DNA of 64,000 nucleotides, from positions 2,790,001 through 2,854,000 of the forward strand of contig NC_017093.1 of the NCBI RefSeq assembly GCF_000284295.1, given 5' to 3'. This DNA is from Actinoplanes missouriensis 431. GTDB lineage: Bacteria; Actinomycetota; Actinomycetes; Mycobacteriales; Micromonosporaceae. This document shows positions 49,509 to 57,676 of the stretch, in pieces. The stretch's first letter is position 1; every line of letters starts with the position of its first letter. A program made the translations under genes and the position numbers. Under the pieces are notes generated by a model. It was not told where the DNA came from and did no database searches. It saw only the letters and a program-made list of their open reading frames with translations.

Positions 49509-50879
49509 TCACGCACTCGCGGGCTCCAGGACGCGGCCGAGGCGCGTGGCCACCTCGCTCGCCGCCCGCCGGCCCGACAGGATCGCGCCGTTCATGGTGC
49601 CGGACGTCTCGTCGGCGGTCTCGGTGCCGGCCCAGTGCACGAGTCCGACCGGTTCGCGCAGGAACCGTCCGAAGGTCGTCCAGGCCTTCGGCCCCACCGC
49701 CGGGTTCGGCCCGCCGGGAGCGAACGTGTCGTTGCCCCAGGAGAAGTCGGTGTAGTCGAGGGCGTGGCGGGCGGGCTCGCCGTACAGATGAACGAGGTGC
49801 CTGATGACCCGGCGGCGGCGCTCGTCCTCGTCGTAGGCGTCGAATCCGCGGGCGTCGCAGAACGCCATGAGGATGCCGGGGCCGTCGGCGGAAGGGCTGA
49901 CGTCAAAGGTGAGGAAGACCGTCTCGTCGTCGGACATGGCCTGCCCGGACAGACCCTCGTCGCGCCAGAAGGGGCGCCGGTAGGCGACGAACGCCTTGCT
50001 GAGCGCACCCAGCCGCCACGTGCGGGAGAGCCCGTAGTGGGGCTCCGGGAGGGCGGGCGTGAACTCGATCGTCGAGCGGTGGACCGGCGACGCGGTCACG
50101 ATGGCGTACCGGGCCTCGATCGTGTGCGCGCCGGTCTCGATCGTGACCCGTTCACCGGTCGTGGTGATGCGCTCGACGGGGGAGCCGAGCAGCACGCGGG
50201 GCTCCAGCGTGCCGGCGAGCCTGTTGACCAGGTTGTATGTCGTCCCCAGGATCCGGTCCTGCTGGTCACCGCCCTCGACGGCGAGCATGTGCTCGATACC
50301 GCCGAGGTTCTTGATGTACCGCAGCACGTTGAGCAGTGACACGTCGCCGACCGGTGCGCCCCAGTGCACCAGGCTGAGCATCGTCATGAACTTGCGGGTG
50401 TCCTCGAGGGCGTACTGCCCGGTCAGCCACTCGCCGAACGACATCGCGTCGAGCCGGGCGGCATCGGGGTGTTCCCAGGGGGCCGAGACGGGAAGGCCGT
50501 CGACCAGCTTCTGCACCTTGTTGAGGACGCGCCAGAGATCGACCATCGACCACGGCGCGAGGGCGGTGATGCTTTCGATCCTGCGCCGGCCCCCGAACGA
50601 GAGGACGCCGTTGCCCTGATGGAACTGGGGCACGAACTCGCCGCCGAAGCGGCTCACGAGGTCGCGCATCGCCGTGTGGCCGGGCGCCACCCAGGTCGCT
50701 CCGGCGTCGACGGGCACGCCCGCGATCTCGGTCGTGAGGATCCGGCCGCCGACGCGATCGCGCCCCTCGACGACGAGGACGTCATATCCCGCGCGGACGA
50801 GTTCGTCCGCTGCCGTGAGCCCTGCGAGCCCGGCGCCGACGACGACGACGTCGGCGGATCGGGTGCTGACAGTGTTCAT
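49509..50879 (-). CDS. Flavin-containing monoamine oxidase family protein
   Basis: 456 residues. FAD motif VVVVGAGLAGLTAADELVRA with VVEGRDRVGGRILT, then the substrate domain and the C-terminal HWAGTETADETSGTMNGAIL, the FAD-binding end typical of amine oxidases. It would oxidise an amine to an aldehyde with H2O2 release in the cytoplasm. The aldehyde dehydrogenase 4.7 kb downstream could take the product. ATG 50879 has GGAGG about 6 nt upstream. The palindromic operator at 50933-50958 lies just before it and a TetR gene lies upstream on the same strand. Confidence 0.9.
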   Translation of the reverse strand: MNTVSTRSADVVVVGAGLAGLTAADELVRAGYDVLVVEGRDRVGGRILTTEIAGVPVDAGATWVAPGHTAMRDLVSRFGGEFVPQFHQGNGVLSFGGRRRIESITALAPWSMVDLWRVLNKVQKLVDGLPVSAPWEHPDAARLDAMSFGEWLTGQYALEDTRKFMTMLSLVHWGAPVGDVSLLNVLRYIKNLGGIEHMLAVEGGDQQDRILGTTYNLVNRLAGTLEPRVLLGSPVERITTTGERVTIETGAHTIEARYAIVTASPVHRSTIEFTPALPEPHYGLSRTWRLGALSKAFVAYRRPFWRDEGLSGQAMSDDETVFLTFDVSPSADGPGILMAFCDARGFDAYDEDERRRRVIRHLVHLYGEPARHALDYTDFSWGNDTFAPGGPNPAVGPKAWTTFGRFLREPVGLVHWAGTETADETSGTMNGAILSGRRAASEVATRLGRVLEPASA

Positions 50880-50932
50880 GGTCGTCCTCCGTTTACCTGT
50901 GTGGCCTCCCGGCCACCCTGCTTCATCCCCAA

Positions 50933-50958
50933 AACTGTACTGACTTGTCAGTACAGTT
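50933..50958. promoter_or_regulatory. Perfect 12-bp-arm palindrome upstream of the amine oxidase gene
   Basis: AACTGTACTGAC (50933-50944) and GTCAGTACAGTT (50947-50958) are exact reverse complements separated by TT. Position, between the tetR stop and the amine oxidase start, and length fit a TetR operator. Confidence 0.7.
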
Positions 50959-51002
50959 CCCAAGGTAGGTGAGATCACTCACCGGCCGCCCCGGCCTTTT
51001 CG

Positions 51003-51557
51003 CTACGAAGCGGTGACGGTGAGCTTCTCCAGCTCGAACCGGAGCGCGGCGAGTTCGGCGCGATCGGGTTTCAATCCCCATCCGGTCATCAGGCCGGCGC
51101 CGTCCACGGCGTTCAGGATGACGGTGCGTGCCCCCAGCGAAAGCCCGTCGTCAGCCATGTCAGCCTTCCAGCGGGCCCCGTCCTCGGCGGCGATCTCCGG
51201 AACCCCGGGCGTGACGCCGAGAGCGGCCAGCAGGAACAAACGCTCGCCGACAGCCTCGATCTCGTCACCCTCCAGTGACGCGCGGATGTAGGCGCGCGCC
51301 AGGCGACCGGGTGCGGGGCCGTCCTCGAGGCGGTCCTGCACCGCCTGGCGGAATTGGGCGATCATGTCGCGGACGAGCGCGATCCACAACGCGTTCTTCG
51401 AGCTGTAGTGGTAGATCACCGCGCCGCGGGTCAGGCCGACCGCCGCCGCCACGTCATCCATGGTCGCCCGGGCGCCCTGCGCCACGACGACACTCCGCGC
51501 GGCGTCCAGAATCAACCGCTTGGTGTCCTCGGGCCCTCGTCCTGCTGTGCGTCCCAT
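51003..51557 (-). CDS. TetR-family regulator
   Basis: About 184 residues from ATG 51557. N-terminal helix-turn-helix PEDTKRLILDAARSVVVAQG, ARATMDDVAAAVGLTRGAVI, YHYSSKNALW. The C-terminal half resembles TetR_C domains of amine/alcohol-responsive members. Upstream in the same frame, four 18-bp repeats would add RNSDQS hexapeptides if an earlier start were used; the helix-turn-helix is complete from 51557, where GAGAGA lies just upstream, so I prefer that start. It precedes the amine oxidase gene and is the natural ligand-responsive repressor for the operator at 50933-50958. Confidence 0.88.
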   Translation of the reverse strand: MGRTAGRGPEDTKRLILDAARSVVVAQGARATMDDVAAAVGLTRGAVIYHYSSKNALWIALVRDMIAQFRQAVQDRLEDGPAPGRLARAYIRASLEGDEIEAVGERLFLLAALGVTPGVPEIAAEDGARWKADMADDGLSLGARTVILNAVDGAGLMTGWGLKPDRAELAALRFELEKLTVTAS

Positions 51558-51575
51558 CGATCTCTCTCGCTCGCC

Positions 51576-51647
51576 GTTGCGTGACTGGTCGCTGTTGCGT
51601 GACTGGTCGCTGTTGCGTGACTGCTCGCTGTTGCGTGACCGCTCGGC
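51576..51647. repeat. Four 18-bp tandem repeats just upstream of the tetR gene
   Basis: Units GTTGCGTGACTGGTCGCT (51576, 51594), a copy with one change (51612) and a more divergent copy (51630) are head to tail. The unit is a multiple of three and the frame is open, so they are either an in-frame expansion encoding RNS[DE]QS or a promoter-leader repeat. Confidence 0.75.
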
Positions 51648-51803
51648 GAACAGTGTGCCCGGCGAGTCCGTGACGTCATGACAAGCCCATGGTTGGCCGG
51701 ACCGGGCGGCGACGCGGTCAGCGTGGTCCCGGCCGGTGTTAGCGTGGGGCGAAGACATGTCCCACACCGGGTCCGTCGGTTGGGCCAGGGGAGTGGAGAG
51801 CGT

Positions 51804-52415
51804 GTGGACGTGCCGTCCAGCCGGGTGATCGACCGGGCGTCACGAGCCAAGGTCGGTCGCCCCCGGGTCGCCTCGCCGGCTGAGCTGGAGCGCATCGGCT
51901 TCGAGTTGTTCGAGCGCGACGGGTTCGAACAGACCACGGTCGACGACATCGCGGCGGCGGCCGGTATCGGACGACGCACCTTCTTCCGATACTTCGCGTC
52001 GAAGAACGACCTCGTCTGGGGCAACTTCGAGGAACAGCTCGTCTACTTCCGGGACCATCTGGCGGCGGTGCCGGCGAACGTGCCGCTGATGCGAGCGCTG
52101 CGCGAGACGGTGGTGGAGTTCAACAACTTCGATCACGACGTGGTGCCCTGGCATCGCCGGCGCATGGAACTGATCCTCAGGGTCCCGGCGCTGCGTGCCG
52201 ATTCCACGTTGCGGTACGACTCGTGGCGTGAGTTGATCACCGATTTCGCCGCGGAACGCACCGGAGTCGCGGCCTCCGCGCCGGAGCCGCGCCTCATCGG
52301 CCACCTGGCGCTGGCCGCGTCCATCACCGCGTACGAGCTGTGGCTCGACGACGAGTCGGTGGACCTGTCCGACGCGCTCAACGCCACGTACCGGCGTCTG
52401 GAGACCGGCTTCTGA
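51804..52415 (+). CDS. mftR: MftR-type TetR regulator of mycofactocin genes
   Basis: 203 residues. The helix-turn-helix AELERIGFELFERDGFEQTT, VDDIAAAAGIGRRTFFRYFA, SKNDLVWGNFEEQL is the signature form of MftR proteins. The C-terminal part (NFDHDVVPWHRRRMELILRV, PALRADSTLRYDSWRELI) also fits. MftR represses mycofactocin loci and responds to acyl-CoA in mycobacteria (known for the family). GTG 51804 is used; GGGAG and GGAGAG lie upstream. It lies directly before the MftG-like gene and the inverted repeat at 52441-52461. The tetR gene at 51003-51557 is transcribed divergently. Confidence 0.75.
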   Translation: MDVPSSRVIDRASRAKVGRPRVASPAELERIGFELFERDGFEQTTVDDIAAAAGIGRRTFFRYFASKNDLVWGNFEEQLVYFRDHLAAVPANVPLMRALRETVVEFNNFDHDVVPWHRRRMELILRVPALRADSTLRYDSWRELITDFAAERTGVAASAPEPRLIGHLALAASITAYELWLDDESVDLSDALNATYRRLETGF

Positions 52416-52440
52416 CGGCGACCGGCTGCGGTGCGCGGTC

Positions 52441-52461
52441 TTTTGGCATCTAGTGTCAAAA
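52441..52461. promoter_or_regulatory. Inverted repeat TTTTGGCA-N5-TGTCAAAA, candidate MftR operator
   Basis: Arms TTTTGGCA (52441-52448) and TGTCAAAA (52454-52461) match at 7 of 8 positions around TCTAG. It is the only AT-rich palindrome in the 83-bp gap between mftR and the MftG gene, 38 bp before the start of the latter. Confidence 0.5.
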
Positions 52462-52498
52462 TAATGCGGCGGGGCATTCACCGGCTCGAGGAGCTCTC

Positions 52499-54082
52499 AT
52501 GACGAGGATCGACGCTCCCCGGATCTTCGGAAGCGGGAAACCCGACGTGATCGTCGTCGGCGCCGGCGGGGCGGGCGCCGTGCTCGCCGCGCGGCTCAGT
52601 GAGGATCCGGACCGTACCGTTCTCGTTGTTGAAGCAGGAACCGTCCCCGCCGACCCCGAGCAGCTGAGCACGGATCTGACCGACGCCCGGCGGGTTCCCG
52701 GAGCACGACTGGCGCACGCGGCCGTGGCGGCACACGAGGTGCACCTGACGGCGCACCGTCGCTGGCAGGTTCCGCGCGGCCGGATCCTCGGCGGTTCCAC
52801 CACCATCAACGGCGGATACTTCGTCCGGGCCCGCCGGGCGGACTTCGCCCGGTGGGCCGCCAGGGGCAACCCGGCGTGGGCGTACGACCGTGCGCTGCCG
52901 CTGCTGCGCCGGCTGGAGACGGATCTCGACCACCCTGCCTCGGCGCTGCACGGCGGCGACGGGCCGATGCCGGTCAGCCGGACCGACATGCGGCACCCCG
53001 CAGCGGCCGCCTTCCACGACACCGCCGTCGCCATGGGCTTTCCCGCCGATCCGGACAAGAACGACCAGCAGGCGCCGGGGATCGGTCCCGTTCCGTGCAA
53101 CGTCCGGAGCGGCGTCCGGCACAACACCGGGATGAGGTACCTGCCCGCCGCAGTGCAGGCCCGGCCCAACCTCACCGTGATAGGGGACTGCCGGGCGACG
53201 CGGATCCTGACCGATCGTGGCCGGGCCATCGGGGTCGCCGCCGACTACGCCGGACGACCCGTCGACCTTCACGCCGGCCAGGTCGTGCTCTGTGCCGGCG
53301 CGTTCGCGACAGCGGAGCTTCTCCTGCGATCCGGGATCGGGCCGCGAGAGGATCTCGAACGGCTCGGCATTCCGGTCATCCGCGATGCGCCGGCGGTCGG
53401 CTCCGGATTCAGCGATCACCCGCAGCTGGTGATTCCCTGGCACCCGGCCGATCGGCTCCCTGATCGGACGGCGTCCTGGCTGGGTGGGTGCCTGCACCTG
53501 TGCTCCAGCGGCGACCCCGGCGGCCCCGGCGACCTCGAGATCCTGCAGGCGCTGATCCCGCTGCCGCGCCTGGCCGACCCGGGCGTGGCCGACGCGTCAC
53601 CGCTGGCCTTCCTGGTCGCCGACCAGTCCCCGCGCCCGACCGGCCGCCTGCGGCTGGCCGCGGCAGCCTTACATGTCGCGCCGGTCATCGACTACGGCTA
53701 CCTCCGTACCCCCGACAGTTACCGGAATCTCCGGGAGGCGGTGCGCACCACTGCCGCGCTGCTGGATACGCGGCCCCTGGCCGGCCTGCATCGCGGTCTG
53801 CTCGACCCGCCTCCCTCGATCCTCGACGACGACCGGAGTTTGAATCGCTGGATCCGCGACCATCTGGGGACCTCGCAGCACACGTGCGGAACCGCACCGA
53901 TGGGCGACCCGGATGATCACCGGACCAGCGCCGCCGACCAGTACGGTCGCGTCCACGGCGTGCGCGGCCTGCGGATCGCCGACACCTCGCTCTTGCCCGA
54001 CGCGCCGTTGCGCGGACCGGCAGCGACCGCGGTCCTGATCGGTGAACTCATCGCCGACGCCCTCCGCAACGAGCTGACCTGA
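52499..54082 (+). CDS. mftG: MftG-type GMC oxidoreductase (mycofactocin system)
   Basis: 527 residues. The FAD motif VIVVGAGGAGAVLAARLSED is followed by the GMC pattern GRILGGSTTINGGYFVRARR, HGGDGPMPVS, PGIGPVPCN, VVLCAGAFATAELLLRSGIG and, at the C-terminus, GTSQHTCGTAPMGD. The catalytic His is in SQHTCG. The NGGYFVRA version is that of MftG, the enzyme linking reduced mycofactocin to the respiratory chain in mycobacteria (family knowledge). ATG 52499 has GAGGAG 5-6 nt upstream. It is downstream of mftR with the inverted repeat at 52441-52461 between. Mycofactocin maturation genes are not in the window. Confidence 0.8.
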   Translation: MTRIDAPRIFGSGKPDVIVVGAGGAGAVLAARLSEDPDRTVLVVEAGTVPADPEQLSTDLTDARRVPGARLAHAAVAAHEVHLTAHRRWQVPRGRILGGSTTINGGYFVRARRADFARWAARGNPAWAYDRALPLLRRLETDLDHPASALHGGDGPMPVSRTDMRHPAAAAFHDTAVAMGFPADPDKNDQQAPGIGPVPCNVRSGVRHNTGMRYLPAAVQARPNLTVIGDCRATRILTDRGRAIGVAADYAGRPVDLHAGQVVLCAGAFATAELLLRSGIGPREDLERLGIPVIRDAPAVGSGFSDHPQLVIPWHPADRLPDRTASWLGGCLHLCSSGDPGGPGDLEILQALIPLPRLADPGVADASPLAFLVADQSPRPTGRLRLAAAALHVAPVIDYGYLRTPDSYRNLREAVRTTAALLDTRPLAGLHRGLLDPPPSILDDDRSLNRWIRDHLGTSQHTCGTAPMGDPDDHRTSAADQYGRVHGVRGLRIADTSLLPDAPLRGPAATAVLIGELIADALRNELT

Positions 54083-54244
54083 GCTCTGCAGCCGGGCGCA
54101 CGAGCGGCAGCGCTGGCGTCCGTCCTTGATCAAGTGGCGCGCGCTCTCTATGGCTCACCGAACGCGGCCCAGGACAGTGGTGGACGTGCTGCCGGCCGCC
54201 CTCGCGGTCTCCTTCCCGCGCATGCCCGAAAGGAAGGCCCGTTC

Positions 54245-55585
54245 ATGAGTCTTTACGCCGTCACCGACCCGCGAACCCTGGAGGAGCTGCAGTCGTACCC
54301 GACTGCCGCCGACTGGCAGATCGAGGCCGCCATCGACGGGGCACACACGGCGTACCGGAACTGGGGCCGCAGCACCGGCACCGCCGAGCGCGCCGCCCTG
54401 CTGCTCGAGGTCGCCCGGCTGTACACCGAGCGCGCCGACGAACTCGCCCGCACGGTCGGCCTGGAGATGGGCAAGGACTTCGACCAGGCGCTGGCCGAGG
54501 TGCACTTCAGCGCCGCGATCTACCAGTACTACGCCGCCTCGGCGGAAGCCTTCCTCGCCGACGAGCACATCGAGCCCTACGCCGGCGGCGGCACCGCGGT
54601 GATCCGGCGGTCGGCGCTGGGAGCGCTGCTGGGCATCATGCCGTGGAACTTCCCGCACTACCAGGTCGCCCGGTTCGCCGCGCCGAACCTGGCTGCCGGT
54701 AACACGATCGTCCTCAAACACGCACCGCAGTGTCCGGCCTCCGCCGCGGCCATCCAGCGCATCTTCCAGGACGCCGGCTTTCCCACCGGGGCCTACGTCA
54801 ACGTCTACGCGACCGACGACCAGGTCGCCAGGATCATCGCCGATCCCAGGGTTCAGGGCGTGTCGCTGACCGGCTCGGAGCGAGCCGGCTCCGCGGTCGC
54901 CGAGATCGCCGGCCGGCACCTGAAGAAGGTGGTCCTGGAACTCGGCGGTTCCGATCCGTTCATCGTCCTGGACACCGCTGACATGGCCGCAACGATCGAG
55001 GCGGCACTGATCGGCCGGCTCGGCAACAACGGGCAGGCCTGCAACGCCGCGAAGCGCATCATCGTGGCCGATCACCTCTACGACGACTTCGCCGCCGGGT
55101 TCACCGCGGCCATGCTGGGCGCCGGATCGCTGCCTCTGGCCTCGGTGGAGGCGGCCGAGCGCCTCGATCGGCAGGTCGCTGACGCGGTTGCCGGCGGCGC
55201 GCGGCTGGCCAGTGCCGGTGAGCGGGACGGCGCGTTCTTTCCCTGCAGTGTGCTGACCGAGGTCGACCCGCGCAGTGCCGCCCACCGGGAGGAGTTCTTC
55301 GGGCCGGTGGCGATGCTGTTCCGGGCCCGGGACGAGGATCACGCGGTGGAGATCGCCAATGACACGCCGTTCGGGTTGGGCGCTTACGTCTTCAGCAGCG
55401 ACGCGCAGCAGGCCGCCCGGGTCGCCGACCGGATCGAGGCCGGGATGGTGTTCGTCAACAGCGCCGGCGCTGTCGGGGTCGAGTTGCCGTTCGGCGGGAT
55501 CAAACGGTCGGGCTTCGGCCGGGAGCTGGGCCGGCTCGGTATCAACGAGTTCGTCAACCGCAAGTTGATCCGCACGGTGGGCTGA
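54245..55585 (+). CDS. NAD(P)-dependent aldehyde dehydrogenase (succinate-semialdehyde type)
   Basis: 446 residues. MPWNFPHYQVARFAAPNLAA with GNTIVLKHAP is the cofactor-binding region. VSLTGSERAGSAVAEIAGRH, catalytic Glu in LELGGSDPFIVL, nucleophile Cys in GNNGQACNAAKR and EEFFGPVAMLFRAR complete the family. It oxidises an aldehyde, for example from the amine oxidase or from the alcohol dehydrogenase nearby, to an acid in the cytoplasm. It is slightly shorter than the usual 455-490. ATG 54245 has AAAGGAAGG about 8 nt upstream; the frame from 54134 is shadow. It shares the plus strand with mftR and mftG. Confidence 0.92.
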   Translation: MSLYAVTDPRTLEELQSYPTAADWQIEAAIDGAHTAYRNWGRSTGTAERAALLLEVARLYTERADELARTVGLEMGKDFDQALAEVHFSAAIYQYYAASAEAFLADEHIEPYAGGGTAVIRRSALGALLGIMPWNFPHYQVARFAAPNLAAGNTIVLKHAPQCPASAAAIQRIFQDAGFPTGAYVNVYATDDQVARIIADPRVQGVSLTGSERAGSAVAEIAGRHLKKVVLELGGSDPFIVLDTADMAATIEAALIGRLGNNGQACNAAKRIIVADHLYDDFAAGFTAAMLGAGSLPLASVEAAERLDRQVADAVAGGARLASAGERDGAFFPCSVLTEVDPRSAAHREEFFGPVAMLFRARDEDHAVEIANDTPFGLGAYVFSSDAQQAARVADRIEAGMVFVNSAGAVGVELPFGGIKRSGFGRELGRLGINEFVNRKLIRTVG

Positions 55586-55611
55586 GGCGGCGCGAATTCA
55601 CCGACGCGCGG

Positions 55612-56175
55612 TCACCCCACCGCCGCGTTGATCATGGTGATGAGCGTGGTGCGCATCCGATCCCGTACCCCGGCAGGCATACCGAAGGTCCGCAACGGTG
55701 GCCCGCCGAATCCGTTGGCGGCCGCGATCACCAGGTGCCGGGTCTCTGCCGGCACCCCGTCTCCGGCCAGATCCCGTTGCCAGCGGTGGTGGTCGGCTGC
55801 GGCGATCTCCGCGACGGCGGGCACGGTCATCAGTTGGGCGATGACGGCGAACCGCGCCCGGGTCTCCTGATCGTCGGCGGGCCTGAGGCTGGCTCGCACA
55901 TAAGCGCGTGTCAGCCGCCCGGCCCTCCCCTCGGTAGCGTCGATGCGGGTCAGGACGGATTCCCGGAACGCCTCGAGCTCTCGTTGAGCCAGGGCGATGA
56001 GAAGAGCCTCTTTGGAGGCGAAGTGGTGGGCCAGACCGCCCTTTGACACACCGGCTTCTCTAGCGATCGCGTCGAGTGAGGCCGCCACGCCTTTCCGGCG
56101 CACGAGGCGTGCGGCCGCGGCGAGCACCAGACGCCGTGTGGTGTCGGCATCGCGGTCGGTCGTGCCACCCGCCAT
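55612..56175 (-). CDS. TetR-family regulator
   Basis: 187 residues. Helix-turn-helix: DTTRRLVLAAAARLVRRKGV, AASLDAIAREAGVSKGGLAH, HFASKEALL. The ligand domain is a TetR_C type with HRWQRDLAGDGV. It converges with the aldehyde dehydrogenase gene and is divergent from the NDMA-dependent alcohol dehydrogenase, with a 308-bp intergenic region containing a palindrome-rich segment at 56312-56347. It probably regulates the divergent alcohol dehydrogenase. Confidence 0.88.
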   Translation of the reverse strand: MAGGTTDRDADTTRRLVLAAAARLVRRKGVAASLDAIAREAGVSKGGLAHHFASKEALLIALAQRELEAFRESVLTRIDATEGRAGRLTRAYVRASLRPADDQETRARFAVIAQLMTVPAVAEIAAADHHRWQRDLAGDGVPAETRHLVIAAANGFGGPPLRTFGMPAGVRDRMRTTLITMINAAVG

Positions 56176-56483
56176 CGGTCCCCCTTCTTCGCGTAATCAG
56201 AGCAGGCACCGAGAATTCGACGAACCTGAACCGTTGTCCCGTTGATTTTAAAGTGTCGGTATCGACGATCGCACAGCTCTGACGCGTTGCCGCTATCGGT
56301 TGGCGCGGAAACCCGATTCTCCGTCGACGGACGATGCCAGAATCGGGCTTTGAAGCGGTAGAGATAAATGTTCCCGCTATGTCGTGGCTCGTTGATTCCA
56401 CCGAAAAGCCGGAACTCGCAGATCCGTTCCAGATTCGACCAGCGACTCGTTCGTCGGCCCGATTCCGTCCTGAAGGAGATCCG
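56176..56483. other. Long divergent promoter region between tetR and the alcohol dehydrogenase gene
   Basis: A 308-bp stretch without a gene, less GC-rich than its surroundings, with AT-rich patches (TTGATTTTAAAGTG, GAGATAAATG). It carries the inverted repeat at 56312-56347 and ends in the strong ribosome binding site GAAGGAG of the alcohol dehydrogenase. Confidence 0.6.
56312..56347. promoter_or_regulatory. Inverted repeat CCCGATTCT/AGAATCGGG with internal palindrome
   Basis: Arms CCCGATTCT (56312-56320) and AGAATCGGG (56339-56347) flank an internal palindrome CCGTCGACGG (56321-56330). This is the strongest operator candidate for the divergent TetR. Confidence 0.45.
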
Positions 56484-57614
56484 ATGAGAACACAGGCAGC
56501 CGTCGTCTACGAGGCCGGCAAGCCGATGGAGATAGTCGAGCTCGAGCTGGAGAAGCCCCGCGAGGGGCAGGTCCTCATCCGGTACCTGTTCGCCGGGCTG
56601 TGCCACTCGGACGTCCACATCGCGCACGGTGACATGCAGGCGCGGCTGCCCATGGTCCTCGGGCACGAAGGCGCCGGCATCATCGAGGAGGTGGGGCCCG
56701 GCGTGACCCGGGTGAAACCCGGTGACCATGTGGTCGGCTCGTTCATCCCGTCCTGCGGCAGCTGCAGGTACTGCGCCACCGGCAGGCAGTCGATCTGCGA
56801 CATGGGCGCGACGATCCTGGAGGGCTGCCTGCCCGGCGGCCACTATCCGATCAGCGGGCCGGCGCGTCATCCGGGCGATTCCACCGAGTACGGCGCGATG
56901 TGCATGCTCGGCACGTTCAGTCAGTACGGGGTCGTACACCAAAGCTCCGTGGTCGCCGTCGACGACGACATCCCCCTGGACAAGGCCGCCCTCGTCGGTT
57001 GCGGCGTGCCCAGCGGCTGGGGCTCGGCGGTCAACACCGCCGAGGTCAGGGCCGGCGACACCGTTGTCGTGATCGGTGCGGGCGGTCTCGGCGTCAACGC
57101 CGTGCAGGGCGCGGCCTACGCCGGCGCCAAACACGTCATCGCCATCGACCCGCTGGCCAACAAGCGTGATACGGCCCGGGAGTTCGGGGCGACCCACGTG
57201 TTCGCGAACGCGGGTGAAGCCCTGCAGACGATCAGCGAGCTGACGCGGGGCCAGATGGCCGACGCCGCCATCCTGACGCCGGGGCTGATGACCAGTGAGC
57301 TCGTCACGGACGGATTCAACGCCGTCGGCAAGGGCGGCAAGGTGGTGCTCACCGCGCTCAACAGATTCGAGGAGCTCAACGTCAACCTGCCCGGCAGCGA
57401 GCTGACGCTGTGGCGCAAGCAGGTCCGCGGCAGCGTCTTCGGCGACTGCAACCCGACCACCGACATTCCGCGGCTGCTCGGTCTCTACAAGGCCGGCAAG
57501 CTCAAGCTCGACGAGCTCATCACCGGCACCTACCGGCTCGCTGACATCAACAAGGGCTACGAGGACCTGCTCAACGGCACGATCGTGCGCGGCGTGGTGG
57601 TGCACGAACACTGA
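56484..57614 (+). CDS. NDMA-dependent (mycofactocin-associated) alcohol dehydrogenase
   Basis: 376 residues. Zinc-dependent MDR fold: catalytic Cys/His in AGLCHSDVHIAHGDMQ and GHEGAGIIEEVGPGVTRVKP, structural zinc loop PSCGSCRYCATGRQSICD, NAD loop VVVIGAGGLGVNAVQGAAYA, and end TYRLADINKGYEDLLNGTIV. The insertion MGATILEGCLPGGHYPISG is characteristic of the actinomycete group that keeps NAD(H) tightly bound and hands electrons to mycofactocin (or to the dye NDMA in vitro). Alcohol oxidation is the expected reaction; product goes to the aldehyde dehydrogenase nearby. ATG 56484 has GGAGAT 4-5 nt upstream (GAAGGAG). Confidence 0.88.
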   Translation: MRTQAAVVYEAGKPMEIVELELEKPREGQVLIRYLFAGLCHSDVHIAHGDMQARLPMVLGHEGAGIIEEVGPGVTRVKPGDHVVGSFIPSCGSCRYCATGRQSICDMGATILEGCLPGGHYPISGPARHPGDSTEYGAMCMLGTFSQYGVVHQSSVVAVDDDIPLDKAALVGCGVPSGWGSAVNTAEVRAGDTVVVIGAGGLGVNAVQGAAYAGAKHVIAIDPLANKRDTAREFGATHVFANAGEALQTISELTRGQMADAAILTPGLMTSELVTDGFNAVGKGGKVVLTALNRFEELNVNLPGSELTLWRKQVRGSVFGDCNPTTDIPRLLGLYKAGKLKLDELITGTYRLADINKGYEDLLNGTIVRGVVVHEH

Positions 57615-57676
57615 CCACGAACCGGCAACGAAGCCCGCCGACGACGAGCACCTCCGAGGAAGGCAAGGATCCGCCC

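Noticed and set aside
54125..54134. CTTGATCAAG palindrome upstream of the aldehyde dehydrogenase
   Set aside because: Ten bases only, no second copy in the region; not distinguishable from chance.
51804..54244. A hidden mftA precursor gene near mftR/mftG
   Set aside because: The gaps around mftR and mftG hold no short frame ending in the conserved Cys-Gly-Val-Tyr-type tail.
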